Shown here piece after piece: positions 1 to 5,757 of a stretch of 14,101 bases of DNA. The position numbers and the translations under genes were made by a program. The DNA is from DASVTR01 sp033855775. GTDB taxonomy: Bacteria > Acidobacteriota > Blastocatellia > Pyrinomonadales > Pyrinomonadaceae. The stretch spans positions 1-14,101 of the forward strand of contig JAWVFT010000096.1 in assembly GCA_033855775.1 (NCBI GenBank), in the 5' to 3' direction. The stretch's first letter is position 1, and every line of letters starts with the position of its first letter. A model generated the notes under the pieces. That model saw only the letters and a program-made list of their open reading frames with translations. It did no database searches and had not been told where the DNA came from.

Positions 1-193
1 GGAATGTGGGTTGGAGATGAAATGACGGATGTTGATGGCGGCTGGATCAACAATCAAGGTCGTGATGTCCATGCCGCTTGTTATAGCGACAAGCACTTAA
101 TCTTTGCACCAAATCTGCGGATGAACCTTATGTGTTGTTCACGGCACATTATTGCAAGAATTAAACGTACGCTTGGAAGCCCATCATGCTATA

Positions 194-550
194 ATGCGAG
201 CCATCATGCAGGGCGCGCTTTATCATCAAAAGTTCACGGAGTCGTTGGGGCGATTCTCGACCAGACTCGAAGACCTGTTGCCGGAGATTCGGCGATTCGA
301 GCCGAGCCTCATTCCGGCTGAGTTGCTGGACGAGGTTGCCGGCACATTGGGCGAATTGATGCTCGTGCTCATCGAACACAAGAGCGTTGGTGGGGCGAAG
401 AACTTCACAGGCAGGGCGGCCTCCGATATACAACTTTTGCGAGAGGCGTTGCGCTTCGGGCAGCTTCAGCCGAATCAAATCACAGCAGCCTTGAACGCGC
501 TCCGCGACGAACTAGGCGTCATCATTCACGAAGACAGGCAAGCGGCCTGA
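194..550 (+). CDS. Small hypothetical protein, start uncertain
   Basis: I do not recognise the family. From ATG 194 it encodes 118 residues, soluble, mostly helical and rich in Leu, Glu and Arg, with no signal peptide, membrane segment or cysteine. The C-terminal part (from about LQPNQITAALNALRDELG) looks like an amphipathic helix. The frame is open from 125, and a TTG at 152 would add 14 residues; another in-frame ATG lies at 206. None has a clear Shine-Dalgarno. An extended -10-like TGCTATAAT (187-195) overlaps the ATG at 194, so a nearly leaderless message from ATG 206 is possible. The stop codon lies inside the second copy of a 21-bp direct repeat whose first copy is within the gene. Coding status rests on length and plausible composition only. 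Confidence 0.5.
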   Translation: MRAIMQGALYHQKFTESLGRFSTRLEDLLPEIRRFEPSLIPAELLDEVAGTLGELMLVLIEHKSVGGAKNFTGRAASDIQLLREALRFGQLQPNQITAALNALRDELGVIIHEDRQAA

Positions 551-568
551 ACGCGCTCCGCGACGAAC
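492..568. repeat. 21-bp exact direct repeat across a stop codon
   Basis: The same 21 bases (starting TGAACGCGCTCCGCGACGAA and ending in C) occur at 492-512 and 548-568, offset by 56 bp. Copy one encodes LNALRDE in the small gene; copy two begins with that gene's TGA stop. Because 56 is not a multiple of 3, copy two is read in another frame. It could be the scar of a short local duplication that changed the C-terminus. Confidence 0.75.
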
Positions 569-699
569 GAACAGCCTCAACTGCGCCGGCAGAACAAACG
601 TCCGGCAACACAAACGCCAGCGCGTCATCGAAGACATGCGCGCTCGCGTTCACGCCAGTCACCAACGCCGACGCAGAACCGCTTATCTCTCAAAGCAAT

Positions 700-933
700 T
701 TATTCGTCGACCAGACCTTTTTTGAGATTTCGTTGCCAAGCCTCATAATTTCTGATACGCCGCTTGGCTTGCTTACGCGTTAGATTCATGAGACGCGCCA
801 CGTACTCTATACGCACGGTTCGATCCTTCTTCTTATCGTAAGGATTGCCCGGCGCTTCCAAGTAAAAATCGTAAGCGCGCGTCCACTCAGCTTTGGTTTC
901 AGTTGTTGCCTGTAGCCCACGCAGTTCCGGCAT
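700..933 (-). CDS. Small basic hypothetical protein
   Basis: Encodes 77 residues with many Lys and Arg, especially in the second half (DKKKDRTVRIEY, then LTRKQAKRRIRNYEAW). The segment EYVARLMNLTRKQAKRRIRNYEAW could form two helices resembling a helix-turn-helix, so nucleic-acid binding is possible but unproven. It follows the AlkA-type gene on the same strand after 53 bp and could be co-transcribed with it. A GGAG lies about 13 bases upstream of the ATG, which is far for a Shine-Dalgarno. Codon use is less GC-biased than in the neighbours. I do not recognise the family; it could be a real small gene or a chance frame, and composition favours a real gene. Confidence 0.5.
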   Translation of the reverse strand: MPELRGLQATTETKAEWTRAYDFYLEAPGNPYDKKKDRTVRIEYVARLMNLTRKQAKRRIRNYEAWQRNLKKGLVDE

Positions 934-986
934 ACCCGTATTTATCTCCGCTATTAACAGAATGAAAATCGGTGGGAATTAATGAA

Positions 987-1682
987 CTAAGACAGAAGCG
1001 TGACCTCTCGCAGAGTCTCAGATGGGAGTTCATGCACGCGCCACATGTACCAGCTGGCGACCGACCTGAAGGGTCGCCAACGCTCACCATAATGCACCAG
1101 CTCTTTTGGCTTCGGCAACTCTTTCGCGCCATGGAGGAGCGAAAAGCCCTTTCGCACGGCAAAGTCGCCGACGGGCAGCACGTCCGGCCTGCCCAATCTG
1201 AAGATTAACAACATCTCGACCGTCCAGCGTCCGATGCCGCGCACTTGCGTCAGATGCTCTATGATTTCTTCATCCTCCATCCGCCGCAATCTGGCGAGCG
1301 TCGGCACTGTCCCGTCAAGAGTTTTGGCCGCGAGGTCTTTCAAAGCAGCCAGCTTCGCTCCCGACAATCCGGCTCCACGCAAACTCTCTTCCGAAGCGTC
1401 CAGAACGTCCTGCGGGTCTAGTTTCTGCTTCCCGAAGAGAGCTAGCACACGGCTGTGAATCGCCCCGGCAGCGTTGCCGTGAAGCTGCTGGTAGATGATA
1501 TTACGCGCCAGAGCTTCAAAAGGATTATGTATCTGCCGAACCTCCAGCTTGAACGGCCCGGCGCGCTCTATCAACCTGCCGAGCGGCGGGTCAACCGCAG
1601 AGAGATATTGCACAGCCTCCGCAGGGTCATAGCAGAAACCATTTTTCACGCTGCCAGTAGTTTTACTTTTTCGCGCCGCCAT
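987..1682 (-). CDS. DNA-3-methyladenine glycosylase, AlkA type
   Basis: A base-excision repair enzyme of the HhH-GPD superfamily (231 residues) that removes alkylated purines such as 3-methyladenine from DNA in the cytoplasm. Visible: the N-terminal helical part with NPFEALARNIIYQQLHGNAA (about 53-72), the helix-hairpin-helix LTQVRGIGRWTVEMLLIF (144-161), and the catalytic aspartate in LPVGDFAVRKGF (Asp173). The tail motif WRPFRSVASWYMWR (202-215) is typical of the AlkA/MAG group. Length fits the short AlkA-like form without the extra N-terminal domain of E. coli AlkA. There are no cysteines for an iron-sulphur cluster, so it is not an endonuclease III. The start at 1682 lacks a strong Shine-Dalgarno, but MAARKSKT is a normal basic N-terminus. 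The 77-residue gene lies 53 bp downstream. Family call is firm; exact substrate range is not. Confidence 0.93.
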   Translation of the reverse strand: MAARKSKTTGSVKNGFCYDPAEAVQYLSAVDPPLGRLIERAGPFKLEVRQIHNPFEALARNIIYQQLHGNAAGAIHSRVLALFGKQKLDPQDVLDASEESLRGAGLSGAKLAALKDLAAKTLDGTVPTLARLRRMEDEEIIEHLTQVRGIGRWTVEMLLIFRLGRPDVLPVGDFAVRKGFSLLHGAKELPKPKELVHYGERWRPFRSVASWYMWRVHELPSETLREVTLLS

Positions 1683-1880
1683 AAATTACGCTGCCGCGGT
1701 CCACACCTCACATCAGGCGGAATTGCTACCTTGGGCGACAAGAGACTGCGCCTTTCTGGTTCCTTTTGTTGACTTGCGTGCAAACAGGATACGACAACAT
1801 CGCACAGGAAGGATAGAGCGCAGCAGTTCCCTCATCAAATTCGGCCTGCCCGCGCTGCTATCAAGGAAGGCCAAGGAAGC

Positions 1881-1918
1881 TCATAGTTCTTCGCGTTATT
1901 AATGTCATAGCTCTTCGC
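1881..1918. repeat. Short direct repeat TCATAGYTCTTCGC
   Basis: TCATAGTTCTTCGC (1881-1894) and TCATAGCTCTTCGC (1905-1918) match at 13 of 14 bases with a 24-bp period. It may be a protein-binding pair or a small slippage duplication; function unknown. Confidence 0.5.
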
Positions 1919-1965
1919 AGGAGACTACGCTTAAATCAAAGTGAATCAAAGAATTTTTAGATGAG

Positions 1966-1974
1966 TCACACCAA
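1966..1974. repeat. Left copy of 9-bp target-site duplication
   Basis: TCACACCAA abuts the left terminal inverted repeat and is identical to the copy at 2074-2082. Confidence 0.7.
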
Positions 1975-2073
1975 GGCTTTGCACAAAAAGTCTCAGTCAG
2001 CCCCAAGATGATGGGCAACACTAATCATGTCTACTCAACATATCGACACTTTTTCGACTTTATGTGCAAAGCC
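1975..2073. mobile_element. MITE-like element, 99 bp
   Basis: The left end GGCTTTGCACAAAAAGTC (1975-1992) and the right end GACTTTATGTGCAAAGCC (2056-2073) are inverted repeats matching at 17 of 18 bases. They are directly flanked on both sides by the 9-bp word TCACACCAA (1966-1974 and 2074-2082), as expected for a target-site duplication. The 63-bp interior is too short to encode a transposase, so this would be a non-autonomous element moved in trans. Such ends with a 9-bp duplication are typical of DDE transposases; I do not assign an IS family. It sits about 80-90 bp upstream of the MarR promoter. A misleading GTG-started extension of the MarR frame (2064) begins inside its right end. Confidence 0.75.
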
Positions 2074-2082
2074 TCACACCAA
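2074..2082. repeat. Right copy of 9-bp target-site duplication
   Basis: TCACACCAA abuts the right terminal inverted repeat and is identical to the copy at 1966-1974. Confidence 0.7.
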
Positions 2083-2160
2083 ACCCTTTCTTTATCGGAC
2101 GCATTGCATCACGCTTCGAAATCCGAATCTTGAAAAGGCCGCAGCAGCCGCATATTCGTC

Positions 2161-2189
2161 TTGACAATATTTGTTATAACGACTATCCT
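2161..2189 (+). promoter_or_regulatory. Promoter and MarR-type operator upstream of marR-like gene
   Basis: A perfect -35 TTGACA (2161-2166) is followed after 17 bp by TATCCT (2184-2189, 4 of 6 to the -10 consensus). An alternative extended -10, TGTTATAAC, lies at 2172-2180. Both put the transcript start only about 3-12 bases before the ATG at 2199. Overlapping them is the imperfect palindrome ATATTTGTTATAACGACTAT (2167-2186) with 8 of 10 base pairs symmetric. MarR proteins bind such 18-20 bp palindromes and commonly repress their own promoter by covering the -35/-10. Fifteen of its bases recur before doxX. Confidence 0.6.
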
Positions 2190-2198
2190 CATGGGCAT

Positions 2199-2669
2199 AT
2201 GGTCACAAAGCTACAGAAAGAGTTGAAACAAACCAAACCGTTTGCCAGCCCGGAGGAGGAAGTTTACCTGAGCGTTGTGCGGACGGCGGAGATGTTGATT
2301 TCGTGCGCGAGCGAGACGCTCAAGCAAGCCGACCTGACGCCGACGCAGTACAACGCGCTCAGAATCCTGCGCGGGGCCGGACAGCAGGGCGTGTCCTGTA
2401 GCGAAATCGGAGAGCGAATGGTGACTAAGGATTCGGACATTACGCGGCTGCTTGACCGCCTCGAAACGCGCGGGCTGGTTTCGCGCGAGCGTGAGGCAAA
2501 AGATCGCCGCCGCATCATGACGCGCATCACGGATGAGGGCTTACATGTTCTAGCCGAACTGGATAAGCCGGTCGTCCAATGTCATCGTCGTCAACTCGGG
2601 CACCTCGGAGAAAAGCGGCTGGCCTCGCTGGCAAAATTGCTACAGACGGTGCGCGATAAGCCTGAGTGA
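2199..2669 (+). CDS. MarR-family transcriptional regulator
   Basis: A dimeric winged helix-turn-helix DNA-binding protein of 156 residues from ATG 2199. Visible: LTPTQYNALRIL (46-57), the HTH with VSCSEIGERM (65-74) and recognition helix around DSDITRLLDRLETRGLVSRE (78-97), and the wing with the family hallmark DRRR (102-105) followed by ITDEG. The frame stays open back to a GTG at 2064, but that part runs through the MITE end, promoter and operator, so ATG 2199 is preferred. There is no Shine-Dalgarno, consistent with a very short or absent leader. Three cysteines (36, 67, 128) could sense oxidants or quinones, as known for OhrR, QsrR and MhqR-type MarR proteins; this is inference. The gene heads the DoxX/YceI/dioxygenase/reductase cluster and probably represses it and itself. 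Confidence 0.9.
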   Translation: MVTKLQKELKQTKPFASPEEEVYLSVVRTAEMLISCASETLKQADLTPTQYNALRILRGAGQQGVSCSEIGERMVTKDSDITRLLDRLETRGLVSREREAKDRRRIMTRITDEGLHVLAELDKPVVQCHRRQLGHLGEKRLASLAKLLQTVRDKPE

Positions 2670-2685
2670 AAACTTGCGCTGATGA

Positions 2686-2706
2686 TTGTTTTAACGACTA
2701 ACGTTA
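2686..2706 (+). promoter_or_regulatory. Second putative MarR operator, upstream of doxX-like gene
   Basis: TTGTTTTAACGACTA (2686-2700) matches 14 of 15 bases of the operator core at 2171-2185. It continues into the perfect palindrome TAACGTTA (2699-2706), giving TAACG as a direct repeat 7 bp apart (2692-2696, 2699-2703). It lies 17 bp after the marR stop and about 85-90 bp before the doxX start. That location suits regulation of a second promoter within the cluster, although no good -35/-10 pair is obvious. Confidence 0.5.
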
Positions 2707-2788
2707 TCACTGAGCGGAAATGAGAGATGAATAAGGCGGCGCGTCAGAGCCGCTTGCTGCCGGATGTACACGAAATAATTGGAGGAGC

Positions 2789-3250
2789 ATGATGGCTAAT
2801 CTTGATTCAATTAAGGCAACGTGGGCGCCGCGTTTGCTCAGCGTGCTGCGAATCATCGCGGCGTTTCTGTTGATGCAGCACGGTGCGCAGAAGCTATTCG
2901 GCGTCCTCGTGCCGCCGCCGGAGCCCGGCGCGCCCGCGCCGCCCGCATTTACGCTGCTCTCGCCAGCAGGCGTGGCCGGAATCCTTGAGTTCTTCGGCGG
3001 GCTGCTCATCCTCCTTGGATTGTTCACGCGGCCCGTCGCGTTTCTCCTGTCGGGCTTGTTGGCTGTGGGCTATTTCATGGTGCATGCGCCGATGGGATTC
3101 TGGCCCATCCTGAACAAGGGCGAACTGGCTGTGATTTACTGCTTCGTCTTTCTGTATCTCTCGGCGGCGGGCGCAGGCGTTTGGAGTTTAGACTACTTGT
3201 GGCGGCGCAACGCCGACGCTTCATACGGCGCAAGCAGAGACGAAAGATAG
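2789..3250 (+). CDS. DoxX family membrane protein
   Basis: A 153-residue integral inner-membrane protein of the DoxX/DoxD family. Four hydrophobic helices are visible at about 16-40, 60-78, 82-100 and 112-133. Family hallmarks are the conserved HGAQKLFG (31-38), EFFGGLLILLGLFTRPVAF (67-85) and NKGELAVIYCFVFLYLSAAG (109-128). Between helices 1 and 2 lies a Pro-rich loop (PPPEPGAPAPP). DoxX proteins are linked to quinone or thiol redox homeostasis, but no enzymatic reaction is firmly established for this subgroup. Two ATGs are adjacent; GGAGG (2781-2785) is 3 bases before the first and 6 before the second (2792), so 2792 may be the true start. The YceI gene follows after 66 bp. DoxX with YceI under a MarR regulator is a recurring bacterial arrangement. 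Confidence 0.9.
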   Translation: MMANLDSIKATWAPRLLSVLRIIAAFLLMQHGAQKLFGVLVPPPEPGAPAPPAFTLLSPAGVAGILEFFGGLLILLGLFTRPVAFLLSGLLAVGYFMVHAPMGFWPILNKGELAVIYCFVFLYLSAAGAGVWSLDYLWRRNADASYGASRDER

Positions 3251-3316
3251 TCAAACGGCTCATCTCTCTCGCTCGCGCGCAAATTCAACTACGATAGAAT
3301 GATTAAGGAGACTTAG

Positions 3317-4006
3317 ATGAAACGATTGAAAGACGCAATTTTGGTCGCCGCGTTGGCGGCGTTGATAGTGTTGCCGCTCGCCTTCGGCAGTGGCGTGGAG
3401 GCTTTGGTGGCCGCCGCGCAGGAGAAGGCCGCGAAGGTTAACTACGCTCCCATCCCCGCCGGAGATTACAAGATTGACCCGGCCCACAGCATCATCGGCT
3501 TTGCCATCCGTCATCTGGAAATCAACTGGGTCGAGGGACGCTTCAAGGACTTCAGCGGCGTGATTCACTACGACGACAAAGATGTAACAAAGTCGTCGGT
3601 CGAGTTCACAGCGAAGATTGAGAGCATCGACACGGGCGTCGCTCCGCGCGACAAGCATCTGCGGACGGCGGATTTCTTCGACGCGGAGAAGTATCCGGAG
3701 ATGACCTTCAAGAGCACGAGCATCGAGCGCAAAGGGAAAAACGGCTACGTGCTGAACGGCGACCTGACGCTCAAGGGCGTGACGAAACCTGTCTCGCTTC
3801 CCTTCACCATCGCGGGCGCGATTAAAGACGGCGGCGGCAACACGCGCTTCGGCATTGACGCGCAGACCAAGATTAATCGCCGCGACTTCGGCATCACGTG
3901 GGGCAAGACGATGGAGAGCGGCGGCTTCGATGTCGGCAACGAAGTGACGATTAACCTGAACCTGGAAGCCGTCAAGCCCGCGCCCAAACCGGCAGCCGGT
4001 CAGTAA
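3317..4006 (+). CDS. YceI family periplasmic lipid-binding protein
   Basis: A 229-residue exported protein. The N-terminus (MKRLKDAILVAALAALIVLP) is a signal peptide or signal anchor, with cleavage likely between about residues 24 and 36. The mature part is a YceI lipocalin-like beta-barrel: YKIDPAHSIIGFAIRHLEI (51-69), then GRFKDFSG, KHLRTADFFDAEKYPEMTF and LTLKGVTKPV, all standard YceI landmarks. Characterised YceI proteins bind polyisoprenoid molecules such as long quinone side chains in the hydrophobic barrel. A lysine/proline/alanine-rich tail (VKPAPKPAAGQ) ends the protein. GGAG (3307-3310) is 6 bases before ATG 3317. Placed between DoxX and an aromatic-ring dioxygenase, it may handle quinone-type lipids in the periplasm; this is inference. 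Confidence 0.92.
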   Translation: MKRLKDAILVAALAALIVLPLAFGSGVEALVAAAQEKAAKVNYAPIPAGDYKIDPAHSIIGFAIRHLEINWVEGRFKDFSGVIHYDDKDVTKSSVEFTAKIESIDTGVAPRDKHLRTADFFDAEKYPEMTFKSTSIERKGKNGYVLNGDLTLKGVTKPVSLPFTIAGAIKDGGGNTRFGIDAQTKINRRDFGITWGKTMESGGFDVGNEVTINLNLEAVKPAPKPAAGQ

Positions 4007-4059
4007 GCGCGCACGGCACAGTTCAAACGGGTTCGGCGAAGCTTTCGGACAAACGAGGC

Positions 4060-4083
4060 GCGGGGCTTGAAGTCTCGCCCCGC
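4060..4083 (+). other. Hairpin in the yceI-dioxygenase gap
   Basis: GCGGGGC (4060-4066) pairs with GCCCCGC (4077-4083) around a 10-base loop. No T-run follows, so it is not a clear intrinsic terminator. It could attenuate transcription or set mRNA ends within the cluster, since this gap (146 bp) is the longest after doxX. Confidence 0.4.
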
Positions 4084-4152
4084 CGTCGTCCGACCGCTCA
4101 AAACTTTCCGCGCGCGGCAGCGATTTGCGCATCGCAAAGGCAAGGTTTGTTT

Positions 4153-4932
4153 ATGACGAAACCAATGCCCGCCATCTTTTTCGGGCATGGCAATCCGATG
4201 AACGCGCTCCAGCGCAACGCATGGACGGAAACGTGGGCCGCCATCGGAGCTTCGCTGCCGCGCCCGAAAGCCGTGCTCGCCATCTCCGCTCACTGGAATT
4301 TGCCGGCGACGCTGTTGACGGCGATGGATGCGCCGAAGACCATACACGACTTCGGCGGCTTCCCGCGCGAGTTGTTCGAGGTCGAGTATCCGGCTCCCGG
4401 CGCTCCTGAGCTTGCGCGACGAGCGCAAACATTGCTCGCGACGTTTGGCGCAAACTTGGATTATCAATGGGGCTTGGATCACGGAACATGGTCTGTGCTT
4501 TGTCACGTCTATCCGGACGCGGATGTGCCGGTCGCGCAACTCAGTCTGGACGAGACACAACCGGCCAGTGTTCACTACGAAATCGGGAAGCTGCTCGCGC
4601 CGTTGCGCGACGAAGGCGTGCTGATTATCGGCAGCGGCAACATCGTTCACAATCTGCACGCTTACGCCTGGGGGCGGCATCCGGTCGAGCCTTTGGACTG
4701 GGCCATGCGCTTTGAAGAGAGCGCGCGCGAGTTGATGATTGCAGGCAACGACGAACCGCTCATCAACTATGAAGCCCTGGGGCGCGACGCGATGCTGTCG
4801 GCTCCGACGCCCGACCATTACCTGCCGCTGCTCTACGTGCTCGCGCTGCGCAGAGAAGCAGACGAAGTGAGCTTCCCTGTTGAGGGTTTCGACGGCGGCT
4901 CAATCTCAATGCTGACAGTTCAAATTGGCTGA
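4153..4932 (+). CDS. ygiD: YgiD/DODA-type class III extradiol dioxygenase
   Basis: A 259-residue cytoplasmic enzyme of the LigB/DODA family, closely resembling E. coli YgiD (4,5-DOPA dioxygenase extradiol), which opens catechol rings using a bound metal (Zn reported in YgiD, Fe(II) in the wider family). Visible: FFGHGNPMN (9-17, His12), ISAHWN (44-49, His47), TIHDFGGFP (63-71), DHGTWSVL (109-116, His110), GSGNIVHNLHAY (160-171, His166) and PTPDHYLPLLYVL (218-230, His222). Together these include the metal-binding and catalytic histidines. The ending SMLTVQIG also matches YgiD. ATG 4153 is preferred over a TTG at 4147, as AAGG at 4142-4145 is well spaced. It probably detoxifies catechols in the cluster; the real substrate may differ from DOPA. 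Confidence 0.93.
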   Translation: MTKPMPAIFFGHGNPMNALQRNAWTETWAAIGASLPRPKAVLAISAHWNLPATLLTAMDAPKTIHDFGGFPRELFEVEYPAPGAPELARRAQTLLATFGANLDYQWGLDHGTWSVLCHVYPDADVPVAQLSLDETQPASVHYEIGKLLAPLRDEGVLIIGSGNIVHNLHAYAWGRHPVEPLDWAMRFEESARELMIAGNDEPLINYEALGRDAMLSAPTPDHYLPLLYVLALRREADEVSFPVEGFDGGSISMLTVQIG

Positions 4933-4988
4933 GCCCCGCTGGGGCGACAACGTTGCTTCGAGGCATGGACAGCAGGAGGAAATTTCAG

Positions 4989-5552
4989 ATGGCTGACAGG
5001 ATTAAGATTCTGGGCATTGCGGGCAGTTTACGCAAAGCCTCTTATAACCGCTCCGCTTTGCGCGCGGCTCAACTGCTCGCCCCCGAAGACGCTGCGGTCG
5101 AGATAATAGAGTTGGACGACATCCCTTCCTTTAACGAGGACACGGAGCGAGAGCCGCCCGCGAAAGTGGTTGAACTGAAAGAAAAGATTCGCGCCGCCGA
5201 TGCGATTCTGTTCGTCACGCCGGAATATAACTACTCGATACCGGGCGTGCTCAAGAACGCGATTGACTGGGCCTCAAGGCCGTACGGCGATAGCGCATGG
5301 GACGGCAAGCCTGTCGCCTTGATGGGCGCGTCGGTCGGAGTCCTCGGCACGGCGCGCGCGCAGTATCACTTGCGGCAGGTCTTCGTCTTCCTCAACATGT
5401 ACGCCATCAACTGGCCCGAAGTCATGATTGGCAACGCCGCGCAGCGGTTCGATGAGCAAGGCAATCTGACAGACGAGACGACGAAGGACTTGATACGACA
5501 GTTGCTCCAAAACCTAGTCGCGTGGACGCGGCAACTAGCGTCGCAGAAATAG
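4989..5552 (+). CDS. NAD(P)H-dependent FMN/quinone reductase
   Basis: A 187-residue flavodoxin-like fold enzyme of the NADPH-dependent FMN reductase family (ChrR/YieF and azoreductase relatives). These enzymes transfer two electrons from NAD(P)H through FMN to quinones, azo dyes or chromate in the cytoplasm. Visible: the phosphate-binding loop GIAGSLRKASYNR (9-21), the family signature VTPEYNYSIPGVLKNAIDW (76-94), and the GASVGVLGTARAQYHLRQ region (113-130). ATG 4989 is chosen because AGGAGGA (4974-4980) is an excellent Shine-Dalgarno 8 bases upstream; an upstream TTG at 4953 lacks one. The gene starts 56 bp after the dioxygenase and ends the cluster. Two-electron quinone reduction would produce the catechol/hydroquinone that an extradiol dioxygenase could cleave, a plausible pairing but inferred. 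Confidence 0.9.
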   Translation: MADRIKILGIAGSLRKASYNRSALRAAQLLAPEDAAVEIIELDDIPSFNEDTEREPPAKVVELKEKIRAADAILFVTPEYNYSIPGVLKNAIDWASRPYGDSAWDGKPVALMGASVGVLGTARAQYHLRQVFVFLNMYAINWPEVMIGNAAQRFDEQGNLTDETTKDLIRQLLQNLVAWTRQLASQK

Positions 5553-5600
5553 CTTCGACAACACACAGGAACGCGGCGAGTCGGAACAACTCACAGGCGA

Positions 5601-5647
5601 GAGTTAGCTCGCGCATTCAAAGAGTTAGCTCGCAGATTTAGTTAGCT
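5601..5647. repeat. Intergenic repeats of GAGTTAGCTCGC
   Basis: GAGTTAGCTCGC occurs exactly at 5601-5612 and 5622-5633 (21-bp period), with the core AGTTAGCT again at 5640-5647. AGTTAGCT contains the palindrome AGCT, and the array lies just before the terminator. Function unknown; probably local slippage. Confidence 0.55.
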
Positions 5648-5656
5648 TCAACATTA

Positions 5657-5692
5657 AACAGGCCAGCAAAGCTTCCACTTTGCTGGCCTGTT
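5657..5692. terminator. Bidirectional intrinsic terminator
   Basis: AACAGGCCAGCAAAG (5657-5671) and CTTTGCTGGCCTGTT (5678-5692) form a perfect 15-bp stem with a 6-base loop. The following T-rich tracts are modest on both strands (GTGTTGTC on plus, TAATGTT on minus). It lies between the convergent reductase gene and the large secreted-protein gene and can end both transcripts. Confidence 0.8.
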
Positions 5693-5702
5693 GTGTTGTC
5701 TG

Positions 5703-5720
5703 GATTGCCCGTTGGCAATC
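5703..5720. terminator. Second intergenic hairpin
   Basis: GATTGCC (5703-5709) and GGCAATC (5714-5720) pair perfectly around CGTT. It is an accessory stem-loop between the convergent genes. There is no T-run, so a termination role is only possible. Confidence 0.4.
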
Positions 5721-5737
5721 ATGTTGAGCGTGCGTTT

Positions 5738-5752
5738 GGAACGCGCGGTTCC
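5738..5752 (-). terminator. Small hairpin just after the secreted-protein stop codon
   Basis: GGAAC (5738-5742) pairs with GTTCC (5748-5752) around GCGCG, six bases beyond the stop on the minus strand. The 5-bp stem is weak and has no T-run, so it may only protect the mRNA 3' end. Confidence 0.25.
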
Positions 5753-5757
5753 GACCT

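Larger units (their letters stand above)
1683..2198. other. Gene-free region between alkA-like and marR-like genes
   Basis: This 516-bp stretch separates the divergent AlkA-type and MarR-type genes and has lower GC than the genes. I see no credible coding frame. It contains a 14-bp direct repeat (1881-1918), a pair of AATCAAAG words 10 bp apart (1934-1951), the MITE-like element with its flanking repeat (1966-2082), and the MarR promoter and operator (2161-2189). No clear promoter for the AlkA gene could be picked out. Confidence 0.7.

Noticed and set aside
4..321. A 105-residue frame at the left edge
   Set aside because: It overlaps the better-composed 194-550 frame, has mixed composition and shows no recognisable motif.
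492..568. CRISPR-like repeat pair
   Set aside because: There are only two copies, one inside a coding frame, with a single 35-bp gap and no array or cas genes.
2064..2198. A 45-residue N-terminal extension of the MarR protein from GTG 2064
   Set aside because: It runs through the MITE right end, the -35/-10 and the operator, and lacks resemblance to MarR N-termini.
3260..4818. Two long minus-strand open frames (3260-4132 and 4000-4818) opposite yceI and the dioxygenase
   Set aside because: They are shadows of strongly supported plus-strand genes in GC-rich DNA, with Arg/Ala-rich translations lacking any family motif.
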